Notes: generated by a model not told the origin, from the sequence alone. 9,954 nt of DNA from Collinsella sp. (GCA_022745215.1 JAIIWC010000062.1:1-9954); one strand, 5' to 3'; counted from the stretch's first letter, positions 1 through 6,552 are shown. A program made the numbers and translations.

Positions 1-1593
1 CTTGCCGCATGCGGCAAGAAGGGCGGCGACGCTTCCGGTTCTGAGTCCGGTTCGACGCTGAACTTCTACATTAACAACCCGGTCTGCATCGACCCCTACA
101 ACGTCCAGGAGGATCAGGGCACTCAGGTCGAGTACCAGCTGTTTGATGCTCTGACCTCTTATGACGCCGAGAAGGGCAAGATCGTCCCGCTGGCTTGCGA
201 GTCCTTCGAGGCCAACGACGACGCCACCGAGTTCACCTTCAAGATCAAGAAGGCCAAGTTCCACAACGGTGACGACGTTACCTCCAAGTCCTTCAAGCTC
301 GCTTGGGAGCGTCTGGTCAACACCAAGTCGGCCATCGCTACCGAGTACGGTCCTTCCGAGGTCTCCTATCACCTTTCCATGGTCGAGGGCTATGACGATC
401 TGCTTGCCGGTAACGCTACCGAGCTCAGCGGTGTTACTTGCCCCGACGATGAGACCCTCGTCGTTAAGCTGTCTTCCGCTTACGCCGATTTCCCCTTCGT
501 CGCCTCTCACCCGGCTCTGTCCCCGGTTCCCGAGTGCGCCGAGTCCGATGTTAAGAGCTTCTACCTTGCCCCGATCGGTAACGGCCCGTTCATGATGGAC
601 GGCAAGTGGGAGGATGGTCAGGAGATCAACCTCAAGAAGTTCGACGATTACTATGGCGACAAGGCCAAGATCGACGCCATCCACTTCCAGGTCATCAAGG
701 ACGTGGAGACCGCCTACAAGGAGTTCCAGGCCGGTAACCTTGACATCTGCGACGTTCCCGTTGCTCAGATCGACGCTGCCAAGAAGGATCGCGGCGTGTC
801 CAAGGACGGCTACACCATGGGCGACGGCGAGCGCATGCTGCTCGGCGCCGAGCCTTCCACCTACTACCTGACCTGCAACACCACGGCCGAGCCGTTCAAC
901 AACGCCGACCTGCGCAGGGGTATCTCCCTGGCCATTAACCGTGAGGCCATCTGCAAGACCATCTTCAAGGGTACCCGTACCCCCGCCGACGGCATTGTTC
1001 CTCCGGGCATCGATGGCTACAAGGAGGGCGCATGGGAGTTCTGCGCCTACGACGTCGACAAGGCTAACGAGTACCTCGACAAGGTTGCTCCCGCTGGCGC
1101 TAACGGCGATCGTGGCATTAACGTGACCCTTTCCTACAACCAGGACGGTGGCCACAAGGAGATCATGGAGTCCATCATCGGCGACCTCGCCAAGGTCGGC
1201 GTTACCGCCGTCTCCGATACTCCTGAGTGGTCTGCGCTGCTCGAGCAGTACCAGAACTTCAACTATCAGTTCGGTCGTCTGGGCTGGATTGCCGACTACC
1301 CGATCATGGACAACTTCCTGTATCCGCTGTTCCACTCCGACTCCCTCGGTGGCGACAACCGCTCTGGTTACAACAACCCCGAGTTCGACGCCAAGGTCGA
1401 CGAGGCCCGTACCACGGTTGACGACGAAGAGCGCGTCGCTAAGATGCAGGAGGCCGACGCAATGGTCGCTGCCGACTGCCCGGTCATCCCGGTGATGTTC
1501 TACACGCACACCATCGCTGGCTCCGACCGCGTCAAGTACCTCTACGTTGATCCGCAGAAGCACGCCGAGCTGGGTACCGCCGAGCTCGCCTAA
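1..1593 (+). CDS. oppA: Oligopeptide ABC transporter substrate-binding lipoprotein (OppA/DppA family), 5' end missing
   Basis: This is the extracytoplasmic peptide-binding component (SBP_bac_5 family) that would deliver peptides to the OppB/OppC channel encoded just downstream. The reading frame is open from base 1. The first residues in the window are L-A-A-C-G, a lipobox, so the missing part is the start codon and hydrophobic signal peptide, and Cys4 (window numbering) is the expected lipidated N-terminus. A Gly/Ser/Asp/Lys-rich tether follows. Family hallmarks seen are the segment near 600-660 encoding GKWEDGQEINLKKFDDYYGD, the later DLRRGISLAINREAI helix (about 907-951), and LGWIADYPIMDNFLYPLFHSDS (about 1279-1344). 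It has 530 visible codons ending in TAA, normal for mature OppA. Whether the substrate is a di- or oligopeptide cannot be told from sequence. The very regular codon choice suggests high expression. Confidence 0.95.
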   Translation, partial: LAACGKKGGDASGSESGSTLNFYINNPVCIDPYNVQEDQGTQVEYQLFDALTSYDAEKGKIVPLACESFEANDDATEFTFKIKKAKFHNGDDVTSKSFKLAWERLVNTKSAIATEYGPSEVSYHLSMVEGYDDLLAGNATELSGVTCPDDETLVVKLSSAYADFPFVASHPALSPVPECAESDVKSFYLAPIGNGPFMMDGKWEDGQEINLKKFDDYYGDKAKIDAIHFQVIKDVETAYKEFQAGNLDICDVPVAQIDAAKKDRGVSKDGYTMGDGERMLLGAEPSTYYLTCNTTAEPFNNADLRRGISLAINREAICKTIFKGTRTPADGIVPPGIDGYKEGAWEFCAYDVDKANEYLDKVAPAGANGDRGINVTLSYNQDGGHKEIMESIIGDLAKVGVTAVSDTPEWSALLEQYQNFNYQFGRLGWIADYPIMDNFLYPLFHSDSLGGDNRSGYNNPEFDAKVDEARTTVDDEERVAKMQEADAMVAADCPVIPVMFYTHTIAGSDRVKYLYVDPQKHAELGTAELA

Positions 1594-1690
1594 GAGTTTG
1601 CAGCTTCCGTGAGGGTCAAGTATTTACGTAGACCTCATGGGAAACATACAGTTCTCCCTAACCTGGGGTAAACTGGCTGATGGTAATTTT

Positions 1691-1718
1691 GGGATGCCGG
1701 TCTGGCGATCGGCATCCC
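1691..1718 (+). terminator. oppA-oppB intergenic hairpin (attenuator or mRNA-stabilising stem-loop)
   Basis: A perfect 9-bp GC-rich stem, GGGATGCCG (1691-1699) with CGGCATCCC (1710-1718), has a 10-nt loop and lies in the 156-nt gap between oppA and oppB. It is followed only by ATTT, so it is a poor full terminator. In opp-type operons such a hairpin usually lets the binding protein be made in excess over the membrane and ATPase subunits, by partial termination or by protecting the oppA message. That role is inferred here. Confidence 0.6.
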
Positions 1719-1749
1719 ATTTAGGTTAATCCCTAGATAGGGGAGTGGT

Positions 1750-2787
1750 ATGGGTAAGTACATCGTTAAACGTGTGCTTCAGTTCATCCCGGTATTTTTG
1801 GGCGTTACGCTGATTCTGTTCGCCCTCCAGAACATCGTGCCGGGAGATCCGATCAAGCTGATCGGTGGAGACAAGGCTCTGTCCCCCGAGGTGGAGCTTC
1901 AACTTCGCGTGCGCTATCACCTGGTCCAGGCGGACGAGGACGGCAACGCGATCCTTGACGAGAACGGCGATCCCGTTCCAACGTCGCTTGTGGACCAATA
2001 CTTGAATTACATGAATGGTCTGCTTCATGGCGATCTGGGCAATTCGTATCAGCGCAAGCTGCCGGTTGCGGAAATCTTTGCTCAGAAGTATCCGTATACG
2101 GTTAAACTCGCCGCGTGCGCCATCGTGCTCGAGGCAATCATGGGTATCGGTGCGGGTATCATTTCGGCAGTAAAGCGTTACTCCTTCTGGGATATTTTGG
2201 TAACGCTGACCACGTCGATCCTCGTTGCTGTTCCTGCCTTCTGGCTCGGTATGCTGCTGCAGCTGTTCTTTGGCGTCATCCTTAAGGATGCCACCGGCGG
2301 CGCTTTCTCCATGCCGATTTCGGGTGCCGGCGGTGCCAGCTCTCAGTATCAGGATTGGATGCACTATGTGCTTCCGACCATTACGCTGGCTTCGGTTTCG
2401 ACCGCCTATGCTGCCCGCATCATGCGCTCGCAGCTGCTCGACGTCATGAACCAGGATTACATCCGCACGGCAAAGGCTAAGGGTCTCTCCAATCGCGCGA
2501 TCATCATCAAGCATGCGCTTAAGAATGCACTCATCCCCGTCGTTACCTATATTGGTGTCGACTTCGGTGGCATGCTTTCGGGCGCCATCCTGACCGAGAC
2601 GGTCTTTAACTGGCCCGGTATCGGCTCTGAGGTCTACCGCGCCATCAGCATGCGTGACTGGCCTATCGTTATGGGCGGCGTTACGCTCATCGTTGTCGTC
2701 GTTATGGTGATCAACCTGCTCGTCGACATTAGCTATGCATTCCTCGACCCGCGCATCCGCCTTGGCGGTCCGTCGGATAAGGCCTAA
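1750..2787 (+). CDS. oppB: Oligopeptide ABC transporter permease OppB
   Basis: This is one of the two transmembrane subunits forming the peptide translocation path (BPD_transp_1 family). It has 345 codons, starting at ATG 1750 behind AGGGGAG (1739-1745). The N-terminus VLQFIPVFLGVTLILFALQN is the typical OppB/DppB first membrane helix, followed by the usual family motif around PGDP. Further hydrophobic helices lie at roughly residues 116-137, 145-175, 205-225, 260-290 and 305-328. The EAA loop that docks on the ATPase is visible as YIRTAKAKGLSNRA at residues 237-250, with invariant Gly245 and the downstream I-P at 262-263. Residues about 59-86 form a hydrophilic, Asp/Glu/Gly/Asn-rich external stretch, somewhat longer than in minimal family members. 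The C-terminus, AFLDPRIRLGG, is standard. It is transcribed with oppA, probably at a lower level because of the hairpin between them. Confidence 0.95.
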   Translation: MGKYIVKRVLQFIPVFLGVTLILFALQNIVPGDPIKLIGGDKALSPEVELQLRVRYHLVQADEDGNAILDENGDPVPTSLVDQYLNYMNGLLHGDLGNSYQRKLPVAEIFAQKYPYTVKLAACAIVLEAIMGIGAGIISAVKRYSFWDILVTLTTSILVAVPAFWLGMLLQLFFGVILKDATGGAFSMPISGAGGASSQYQDWMHYVLPTITLASVSTAYAARIMRSQLLDVMNQDYIRTAKAKGLSNRAIIIKHALKNALIPVVTYIGVDFGGMLSGAILTETVFNWPGIGSEVYRAISMRDWPIVMGGVTLIVVVVMVINLLVDISYAFLDPRIRLGGPSDKA

Positions 2788-2801
2788 GGGAGGTACGTCT
2801 C

Positions 2802-3737
2802 ATGCAGGAAACTGATTCTCAGTCTCAGGGGCAGGCTACCGCCACTAAGGCCGCATCTGCTCCCGCTAAGTCCCGCACGATGTGGGGCGACGCTTTTAAG
2901 CGTCTTCGTAAGAACAAGCTCGCCGTTATCGGTGTTTGCTGGATCATCATCGTCGTTGTGGTTGCCCTGACCGCCGACCTGTGGGCTAAGCCCTGGCTCG
3001 GGTCGCCGACGGCTTCCGACTCGACTACCATGGCCGAGACTTCGTTGCTGGCTCCGTGTGCCGAGCATCCGTTTGGTACCGACGCCCTTGGTCGCGACAT
3101 TCTCGTCCGCGTTATCTACGGTGCACGCGTTTCGCTGTCCGTCGGCATTATGGCCACCGCCATCTCCACGGTGATCGGATTGGTCATGGGTGCTCTGGCC
3201 GGTTTCTACGGCGGAATCTGGGATACGATCATCATGCGCTTTGCGGATATCTTCCTGGCGTTCCCGTACGTGCTGTTCGTCGTCGCCATGATCGCCGTTA
3301 TCGGCCGTGGTCTTCAGAATGTCTTTATCGCCATCGGTATTCTCGGCTGGCCTTCTATTGCACGCGTCTTCCGATCCGCGATCCTGACGGTCAAGGAAAA
3401 CGACTATGTTGACGCTGCGCGCGCGATGGGTGCATCCGATGCTCGTATCGTCGTGCGTCACATCTTCCCGAACTCCGTTGCCTCCATCGTGGTCTACGCG
3501 ACCATGAACATTGGTGGTGCCATTTTGACCGAGTCCGCTCTGTCCTTCCTCGGCATGGGCGTTATTCCGCCTACGCCTTCGTGGGGCTCCATGATTCAGG
3601 ACGGTCAGCAGTATCTTCTGACTGCTCCCTGGATGATGATCATGCCCGGTCTGGCAATTCTCTCGACGGTGCTCGCCTTCACCCTGCTGGGTGACGGTCT
3701 GCGTGACGCCCTCGACGTCAAGATGAAGGACGCATAA
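2802..3737 (+). CDS. oppC: Oligopeptide ABC transporter permease OppC
   Basis: This is the partner permease of OppB. It has 311 codons, starting at ATG 2802. Its ribosome binding site AAGGGAGG (2786-2793) overlaps the oppB stop codon, giving tight operon packing. The N-terminus is a soluble Gln/Ala/Ser/Thr-rich tail, followed by the OppC-type segment MWGDAFKRLRKNKLAVIGV leading into the first membrane helix. The family motif HPFGTDALGRDILVRVIYGA precedes the conserved permease core. The EAA loop is at residues 202-216 (YVDAARAMGASDARI) with invariant Gly210. The ending LSFLGMGVIPPTPSWGSMI and LGDGLRDALD is characteristic of OppC/DppC. Nothing looks truncated or unusual. The choice between the OppC and DppC names depends on substrate, which the sequence does not settle. 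Confidence 0.95.
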   Translation: MQETDSQSQGQATATKAASAPAKSRTMWGDAFKRLRKNKLAVIGVCWIIIVVVVALTADLWAKPWLGSPTASDSTTMAETSLLAPCAEHPFGTDALGRDILVRVIYGARVSLSVGIMATAISTVIGLVMGALAGFYGGIWDTIIMRFADIFLAFPYVLFVVAMIAVIGRGLQNVFIAIGILGWPSIARVFRSAILTVKENDYVDAARAMGASDARIVVRHIFPNSVASIVVYATMNIGGAILTESALSFLGMGVIPPTPSWGSMIQDGQQYLLTAPWMMIMPGLAILSTVLAFTLLGDGLRDALDVKMKDA

Positions 3738-3739
3738 GG

Positions 3740-4831
3740 ATGAAGAAGAACAAGAACTATGTGGACCTGAAGGACCAGCCGGTTCCCGAGGGCCAGCATC
3801 TGCTCGAGGTCGATGACCTTAAGATGTATTTCCACACCGAGGATGGCGTCGTTCGCGCTGTCGACGGTGTTTCCTACACGCTCGATCGCGGCGAGACCCT
3901 GGGTGTCGTCGGTGAGTCCGGCTCCGGTAAGTCCGTGACCGCCATGACCATCATGGGTCTTATCTCGATGCCTCCGGGAAAGATTGAGGGCGGCGACGTT
4001 CGCTATCGCGGTCGTTCTATCCTCGAGATGACCGAGGAAGAGATGCAGCACATTCGCGGTAACGATATCGCGATGATCTTCCAGGATCCTATGACCTCCT
4101 TGAACCCGGTCTATAAGATCGGCAAGCAGGTGGGCGAGGGCCTTCGTCTGCACCGTGGCTACTCCAAGCAGGAGGCGCTCAAGCGCGCCACCGAGCTTTT
4201 GGACCTCGTGGGTATCCCCGAGCCCGAGAAGCGCGTCAATGAGTATCCGCACCAGTTCTCCGGCGGTATGCGTCAGCGCGTCATGATTGCTATGGCCCTT
4301 GCCTGCGATCCCGATATCCTGATTGCCGACGAGCCCACGACGGCTCTGGACGTTACCATTCAGGCTCAGATTATCGAGCTCATGCAGGAGATGCAGCAGA
4401 AGAACGGCAACGCCATTATCATGATTACCCATGACCTGGGCGTTGTCGCCGATATGGCCGACAAAATCATGGTTATGTACGCCGGCCGTCCCGTCGAGTT
4501 CGGTACTGCCGAGGAAATCTTCTACGAGAGCCGCCACCCCTACACCTGGGGCCTTATCCGCTCCATCCCGGAGCAGGCCATCGAGGAGAAGAAGCCGCTG
4601 ACGCCGATTCACGGCAACCCGCCTTCGCTCATGAACTTGCCTGAGGGCTGCGTATTCTCTCCTCGTTGCCCCTATGCGACGGACAAGTGCCGCAAGCAGC
4701 GCCCCGAGCGCGTTGTCACCGAGTCCGGTCACTATTCTGCGTGCCATTATTCCGGTGACCCCGAGTTCCTCAAGAACGCCCCTGAGACGTCCCGCACGCG
4801 CAAAGATTCCAAGAAGGGAGGCGAGGCGTAA
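3740..4831 (+). CDS. oppD: Oligopeptide ABC transporter ATP-binding protein OppD
   Basis: This is the first of two cytoplasmic ATPases that power peptide import. It has 363 codons, with ATG 3740 two bases after the oppC stop and an AAGGA site (3726-3730) inside the oppC end. All ABC motifs are present: Walker A GESGSGKS at residues 58-65, Q-loop Gln115 in IFQDPMTSLNP, signature SGGMRQR from Ser174, Walker B ILIADEP with Asp197-Glu198, and H-loop His231 in THDLG. The C-terminal oligopeptide/dipeptide-transporter extension contains Cys304, Cys310, Cys317 and Cys335 in the pattern GC-x5-C-x6-C-x17-C. In characterised OppD/DppD proteins this cysteine set binds a [4Fe-4S] cluster; the same role here is inferred. 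A Lys/Arg/Ser-rich tail ends the protein. Confidence 0.95.
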   Translation: MKKNKNYVDLKDQPVPEGQHLLEVDDLKMYFHTEDGVVRAVDGVSYTLDRGETLGVVGESGSGKSVTAMTIMGLISMPPGKIEGGDVRYRGRSILEMTEEEMQHIRGNDIAMIFQDPMTSLNPVYKIGKQVGEGLRLHRGYSKQEALKRATELLDLVGIPEPEKRVNEYPHQFSGGMRQRVMIAMALACDPDILIADEPTTALDVTIQAQIIELMQEMQQKNGNAIIMITHDLGVVADMADKIMVMYAGRPVEFGTAEEIFYESRHPYTWGLIRSIPEQAIEEKKPLTPIHGNPPSLMNLPEGCVFSPRCPYATDKCRKQRPERVVTESGHYSACHYSGDPEFLKNAPETSRTRKDSKKGGEA

Positions 4832-5860
4832 ATGGCAGATAATAACGAGCGCACTCCGCTGCTGAAGGTCGAGCACCTTTCTAAGGAGTTCCCCGCAGAG
4901 TCCGGCATGTTCGCCAAGCGCTTCTCTAAGCGTGTCGTCTCTGCTGTGAATGACATTTCGTTCGAGATTTATCCGGGCGAGACCTTTGGCCTGGTCGGCG
5001 AGTCTGGTTGCGGTAAGTCCACCACGGGCCGCACCATCATGCGTCTGACCAAGCCGACGGCAGGTAAGGTGTTCTTCCAGGGCAAAGATGTTGCCGAGAT
5101 GAGCAAGCATGAGATCAAGGACATGCGTCGTGAGATGCAGTTTATCTTCCAGGATCCTTATGCTTCGCTCAACCCTCGTATGACGATTGGTGAGATCGTC
5201 TCCGAGCCCATGACCATTCATGGTGTGGGCACCAAGGAGGAGCGCATTGAGCGTGTCCGTGAGCTGCTGGACGTCGTCGGCCTCAACCCCGAGCACATCA
5301 ACCGCTATCCGCACGAGTTCTCGGGCGGTCAGCGTCAGCGTGTCGGCATCGCCCGTGCGTTCGCTCTGAAGCCCAAGCTGATCATCTGCGACGAGCCCGT
5401 TTCCGCTCTGGATGTTTCCATTCAGGCCCAGGTTCTGAACCTGCTCAAGGAACTTCAGGACAAGTTCGGTACGGCCTATCTCTTCATTGCCCACGACCTG
5501 TCCGTCGTGCAGCACATCTCCGATCGCGTTGCCGTTATGTATCTGGGTAAGATGGTCGAGGTTTCGGACTGGAAGACACTCTATAGCGAGCCGCACCACC
5601 CGTACACGCAGTCACTGCTGTCTGCCGTGCCGGTGCCCGATCCGGATATTCAGAAGACCCGCAAGCGCATCATCCTCGCTGGCGATCCGCCGTCGCCGCT
5701 AGATCCGCCGACCGGCTGCCGTTTCCACACGCGCTGCCCGATCGCGCAGGGCATCTGCTCCGAGAAGCTTCCTGAGTTTAAGGAAGTTGCCCCGGGTCAC
5801 TGCTGCGCCTGCCACTTCGCGGAGCCGTTCCCGATCAAGGAATCGCACATCGACCTGTAG
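4832..5860 (+). CDS. oppF: Oligopeptide ABC transporter ATP-binding protein OppF
   Basis: This is the second ATPase, expected to pair with OppD under the OppB-OppC channel. It has 342 codons; ATG 4832 directly abuts the oppD TAA, with AAGGGAGG (4814-4821) ten bases upstream. The motifs are Walker A GESGCGKS at residues 56-63, the Q-loop in FIFQDPYASLNPRMTIGEI, signature SGGQRQR from Ser164, Walker B LIICDEP with Asp187-Glu188, and H-loop His221 in AHDLSVVQHISDRVAVMYLG. The C-terminal extension again has four spaced cysteines (Cys296, 302, 309, 327) plus adjacent Cys324-325. The YASLNPR and VSALDVSIQAQVLNLL wording is typical of OppF/DppF rather than OppD. It is the last gene of the operon; a strong hairpin begins 55 bases after its stop. 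Confidence 0.95.
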   Translation: MADNNERTPLLKVEHLSKEFPAESGMFAKRFSKRVVSAVNDISFEIYPGETFGLVGESGCGKSTTGRTIMRLTKPTAGKVFFQGKDVAEMSKHEIKDMRREMQFIFQDPYASLNPRMTIGEIVSEPMTIHGVGTKEERIERVRELLDVVGLNPEHINRYPHEFSGGQRQRVGIARAFALKPKLIICDEPVSALDVSIQAQVLNLLKELQDKFGTAYLFIAHDLSVVQHISDRVAVMYLGKMVEVSDWKTLYSEPHHPYTQSLLSAVPVPDPDIQKTRKRIILAGDPPSPLDPPTGCRFHTRCPIAQGICSEKLPEFKEVAPGHCCACHFAEPFPIKESHIDL

Positions 5861-5874
5861 TCGGTTGTTTGTCC

Positions 5875-6001
5875 GGGCCCGCCCTGGAGTTACTTTTCAG
5901 AACGTCCTCGGACATGCAAGAAACCCCCGCTGCGCACTTCGTGCGGCGGGGGTTTCTTGCGTCCTGCGGAATGTTCTGAAGAGTAACACCAGGGCGGGCC
6001 C
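5875..6001 (+). repeat. Long imperfect palindrome, copy A (127 nt)
   Basis: The outer arms 5875-5903 and 5973-6001 (29 nt each) are reverse complements with only two mismatches, beginning GGGCCCGCCCTGG. Inside them TCCTCGGAC (5905-5913) can pair with GTCCTGCGGA (5961-5970), allowing one mismatch and one bulged T. The inner stem 5916-5930 with 5946-5960 is perfect over 15 bp (GCAAGAAACCCCCGC). It continues across a 2-nt bulge into CGCAC/GTGCG closed by a TTC loop. The whole element is thus one long hairpin. It shares its core with copy B at 6183-6307. It might be a dispersed intergenic palindrome of the ERIC/REP kind (analogy of architecture only) or a structured RNA. Confidence 0.85.
5916..5960 (+). 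terminator. Probable intrinsic terminator of the opp operon (possibly bidirectional)
   Basis: A very stable 20-bp stem with one 2-nt bulge and a 3-nt loop lies 55 nt after the oppF stop. The 3' arm ends in GGGGGTTTCTTGC, so a short T-rich tract falls within the descending stem. On the opposite strand the same layout gives GGGGGTTTC too, so it could stop transcription from either side. The lack of a long uninterrupted T run lowers confidence in strict intrinsic termination. Confidence 0.6.
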
Positions 6002-6067
6002 TGCGTTAACGCGGCAGAGGGGAGTGCGATTCCTTGATCGCTCACTTAATCTAATAGGAAAGTTAGT

Positions 6068-6093
6068 GAGGCCGGAGCTTTAGCTCCGGCCTC
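6068..6093 (+). repeat. Perfect 11-bp hairpin between the long palindromes
   Basis: GAGGCCGGAGC (6068-6078) and GCTCCGGCCTC (6083-6093) are perfect reverse complements around a TTTA loop. The hairpin is followed by CCCATAT, with no T run, so it is not a convincing terminator in the + direction. It may be a REP-like short palindromic unit. Confidence 0.7.
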
Positions 6094-6103
6094 CCCATAT
6101 AAG

Positions 6104-6122
6104 GGCTCGGCAAAGCCGAGCC
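6104..6122 (+). repeat. Perfect 8-bp hairpin
   Basis: GGCTCGGC (6104-6111) and GCCGAGCC (6115-6122) pair perfectly around an AAA loop, ten bases after the preceding hairpin. It is followed by ACCAAATTT, so termination in the + direction is unlikely. Its GC-rich form resembles the hairpin at 6068-6093, which suggests a pair of related palindromic units. Confidence 0.65.
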
Positions 6123-6153
6123 ACCAAATTTGCATCAGCCCCAGAACATGTTT

Positions 6154-6377
6154 GAGAACTGTGCATGAAGCATGTGCCCCTAGGGCCGGAATGAGGTTGC
6201 TTTCCAACACATTCCGCAGGGGGCGGCATTGTTTTGTAGCGCGAAGCGCGAATCAAAATAATGCCGCATGCCCGAGGACGCGTTGGAAAGCAACCTCATT
6301 CCGGCCCGAACAGGTCCGTCTACCAGCACATTTACAAATTCGTAAACTTTTTTCAAAAAAGTGCTTGCACAGTTCTC
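6154..6377. repeat. 12-nt inverted repeat embracing palindrome B and ending in the tRNA-Leu promoter
   Basis: GAGAACTGTGCA (6154-6165) is the exact reverse complement of TGCACAGTTCTC (6366-6377), with a further AGCA/TGCT match (6169-6172 with 6362-6365) after a 3-nt offset. The right arm overlaps the -35 box and spacer of the tRNA-Leu promoter. The left arm therefore looks like an inverted partial copy of that promoter. Confidence 0.7.
6183..6307 (-). repeat. Long imperfect palindrome, copy B (125 nt, inverted relative to copy A)
   Basis: The outer arms 6183-6208 and 6282-6307 are perfect 26-bp reverse complements starting GGGCCGGAATGAGG. The inner arms 6223-6236 and 6254-6267 pair over 14 bp with one G-T wobble. 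The apex 6239-6249 forms GCGC-GAA-GCGC. The segments between (6209-6222 and 6268-6281) carry, on the minus strand, GTCCTCGGGCAT and CCTGCGGAAT, nearly identical to the same-position segments of copy A. Apart from a GTTRCTTT block and the end bases GGGCC, the arm sequences differ from those of copy A. No target-site duplication is visible at its borders. Confidence 0.85.
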
Positions 6378-6394
6378 GAATCATAGGTTATTAT
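6346..6394 (+). promoter_or_regulatory. tRNA-Leu promoter with upstream palindrome
   Basis: A 17-bp palindrome, ACTTTTTT-C-AAAAAAGT (6346-6362), sits two bases before a -35 box TTGCAC (6365-6370). A -10 box TATTAT (6389-6394, 5 of 6 consensus) follows after 18 bp. The predicted start near 6401 gives a leader of about 50 nt before the tRNA. The same palindrome, -35 and spacing recur before tRNA-Gly, which supports the call. The A/T tract may act like an UP element, which is inference. Confidence 0.75.
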
Positions 6395-6451
6395 CTTCCT
6401 CGTTGAACGCGCGGGTCGAACAAAACAAACCGCGAATCAACAACATAGCAT

Positions 6452-6541
6452 GTCGGAGTGGCGGAATTGGCAGACGCGCTAGCTTGAGGTGCTAGTGACC
6501 GCTTTTTGGTCATGCGGGTTCAAGTCCCGCCTCCGACACCA
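6452..6541 (+). tRNA. tRNA-Leu (anticodon GAG)
   Basis: This is a complete class II tRNA of 90 nt including encoded CCA (6539-6541). The acceptor stem GTCGGAG (6452-6458) pairs with CTCCGAC (6531-6537), with discriminator A6538 as expected for leucine. The anticodon stem CTAGC/GCTAG encloses the loop TTGAGGT, with anticodon GAG at 6486-6488 reading CUC/CUU. A long variable arm TGACC/GGTCA (6496-6500 with 6508-6512) confirms a leucine-type tRNA. The T arm GCGGG-TTCAAGT-CCCGC is canonical. Confidence 0.97.
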
Positions 6542-6552
6542 TCGCATTTGAG

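Larger units (their letters stand above)
5861..6345. other. Gene-free, hairpin-dense intergenic region
   Basis: No credible coding sequence was found. Open frames here run through inverted repeats and lack ribosome binding sites. The region holds two long palindromic elements of about 126 nt, two short perfect hairpins, a 10-bp palindrome GCGTTAACGC (6003-6012), a weak 6-bp stem CTCACT/AGTGAG (6041-6046 with 6065-6070), and one half of a 12-nt inverted repeat (6154-6165). More than half of its bases can be placed in a paired arm. Confidence 0.85.

Noticed and set aside
161..595. Ser/Thr/Pro-rich + strand open frame inside oppA
   Set aside because: It is an out-of-frame shadow of the binding-protein gene with low-complexity composition and no ribosome binding site.
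1594..1749. A riboswitch or separate promoter for oppB
   Set aside because: Only the 9-bp hairpin and a weak bulged stem (about 1609-1636) are visible. There is no conserved aptamer pattern and no good -35/-10 pair.
1726..2514. A 262-codon minus-strand open frame opposite oppB
   Set aside because: It is antisense to a clear permease, with no domain and no plausible promoter. The same holds for the 225-codon frame at 2784-3461.
3605..5599. A 664-codon open frame on the minus strand across oppC, oppD and oppF
   Set aside because: It is wholly antisense to three well-conserved genes with intact motifs. It shows no recognisable domain, and such frames arise from the codon bias of the sense genes.
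5875..6307. Integron attC sites, suggested by the AAC...GTT boxes inside the palindromes
   Set aside because: The boxes sit in the middle of long outer stems, copy A does not fit RYYYAAC, and no cassette or integrase gene is present.
5861..6345. CRISPR array
   Set aside because: The repeats are inverted palindromes of different lengths, not evenly spaced direct repeats with spacers, and no cas genes are present.
5787..6406. Two small + strand open frames (5787-6083 and 6152-6406) across the hairpin region
   Set aside because: They pass through the long inverted repeats, start inside oppF or a repeat, and have unstructured compositions. Paired arms explain the sequence better than coding.
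6452..6541. tRNA-Leu as attachment site of a genomic island
   Set aside because: There is no integrase and no duplicated tRNA 3' end in the window, and the genes after it look like core regulatory genes.
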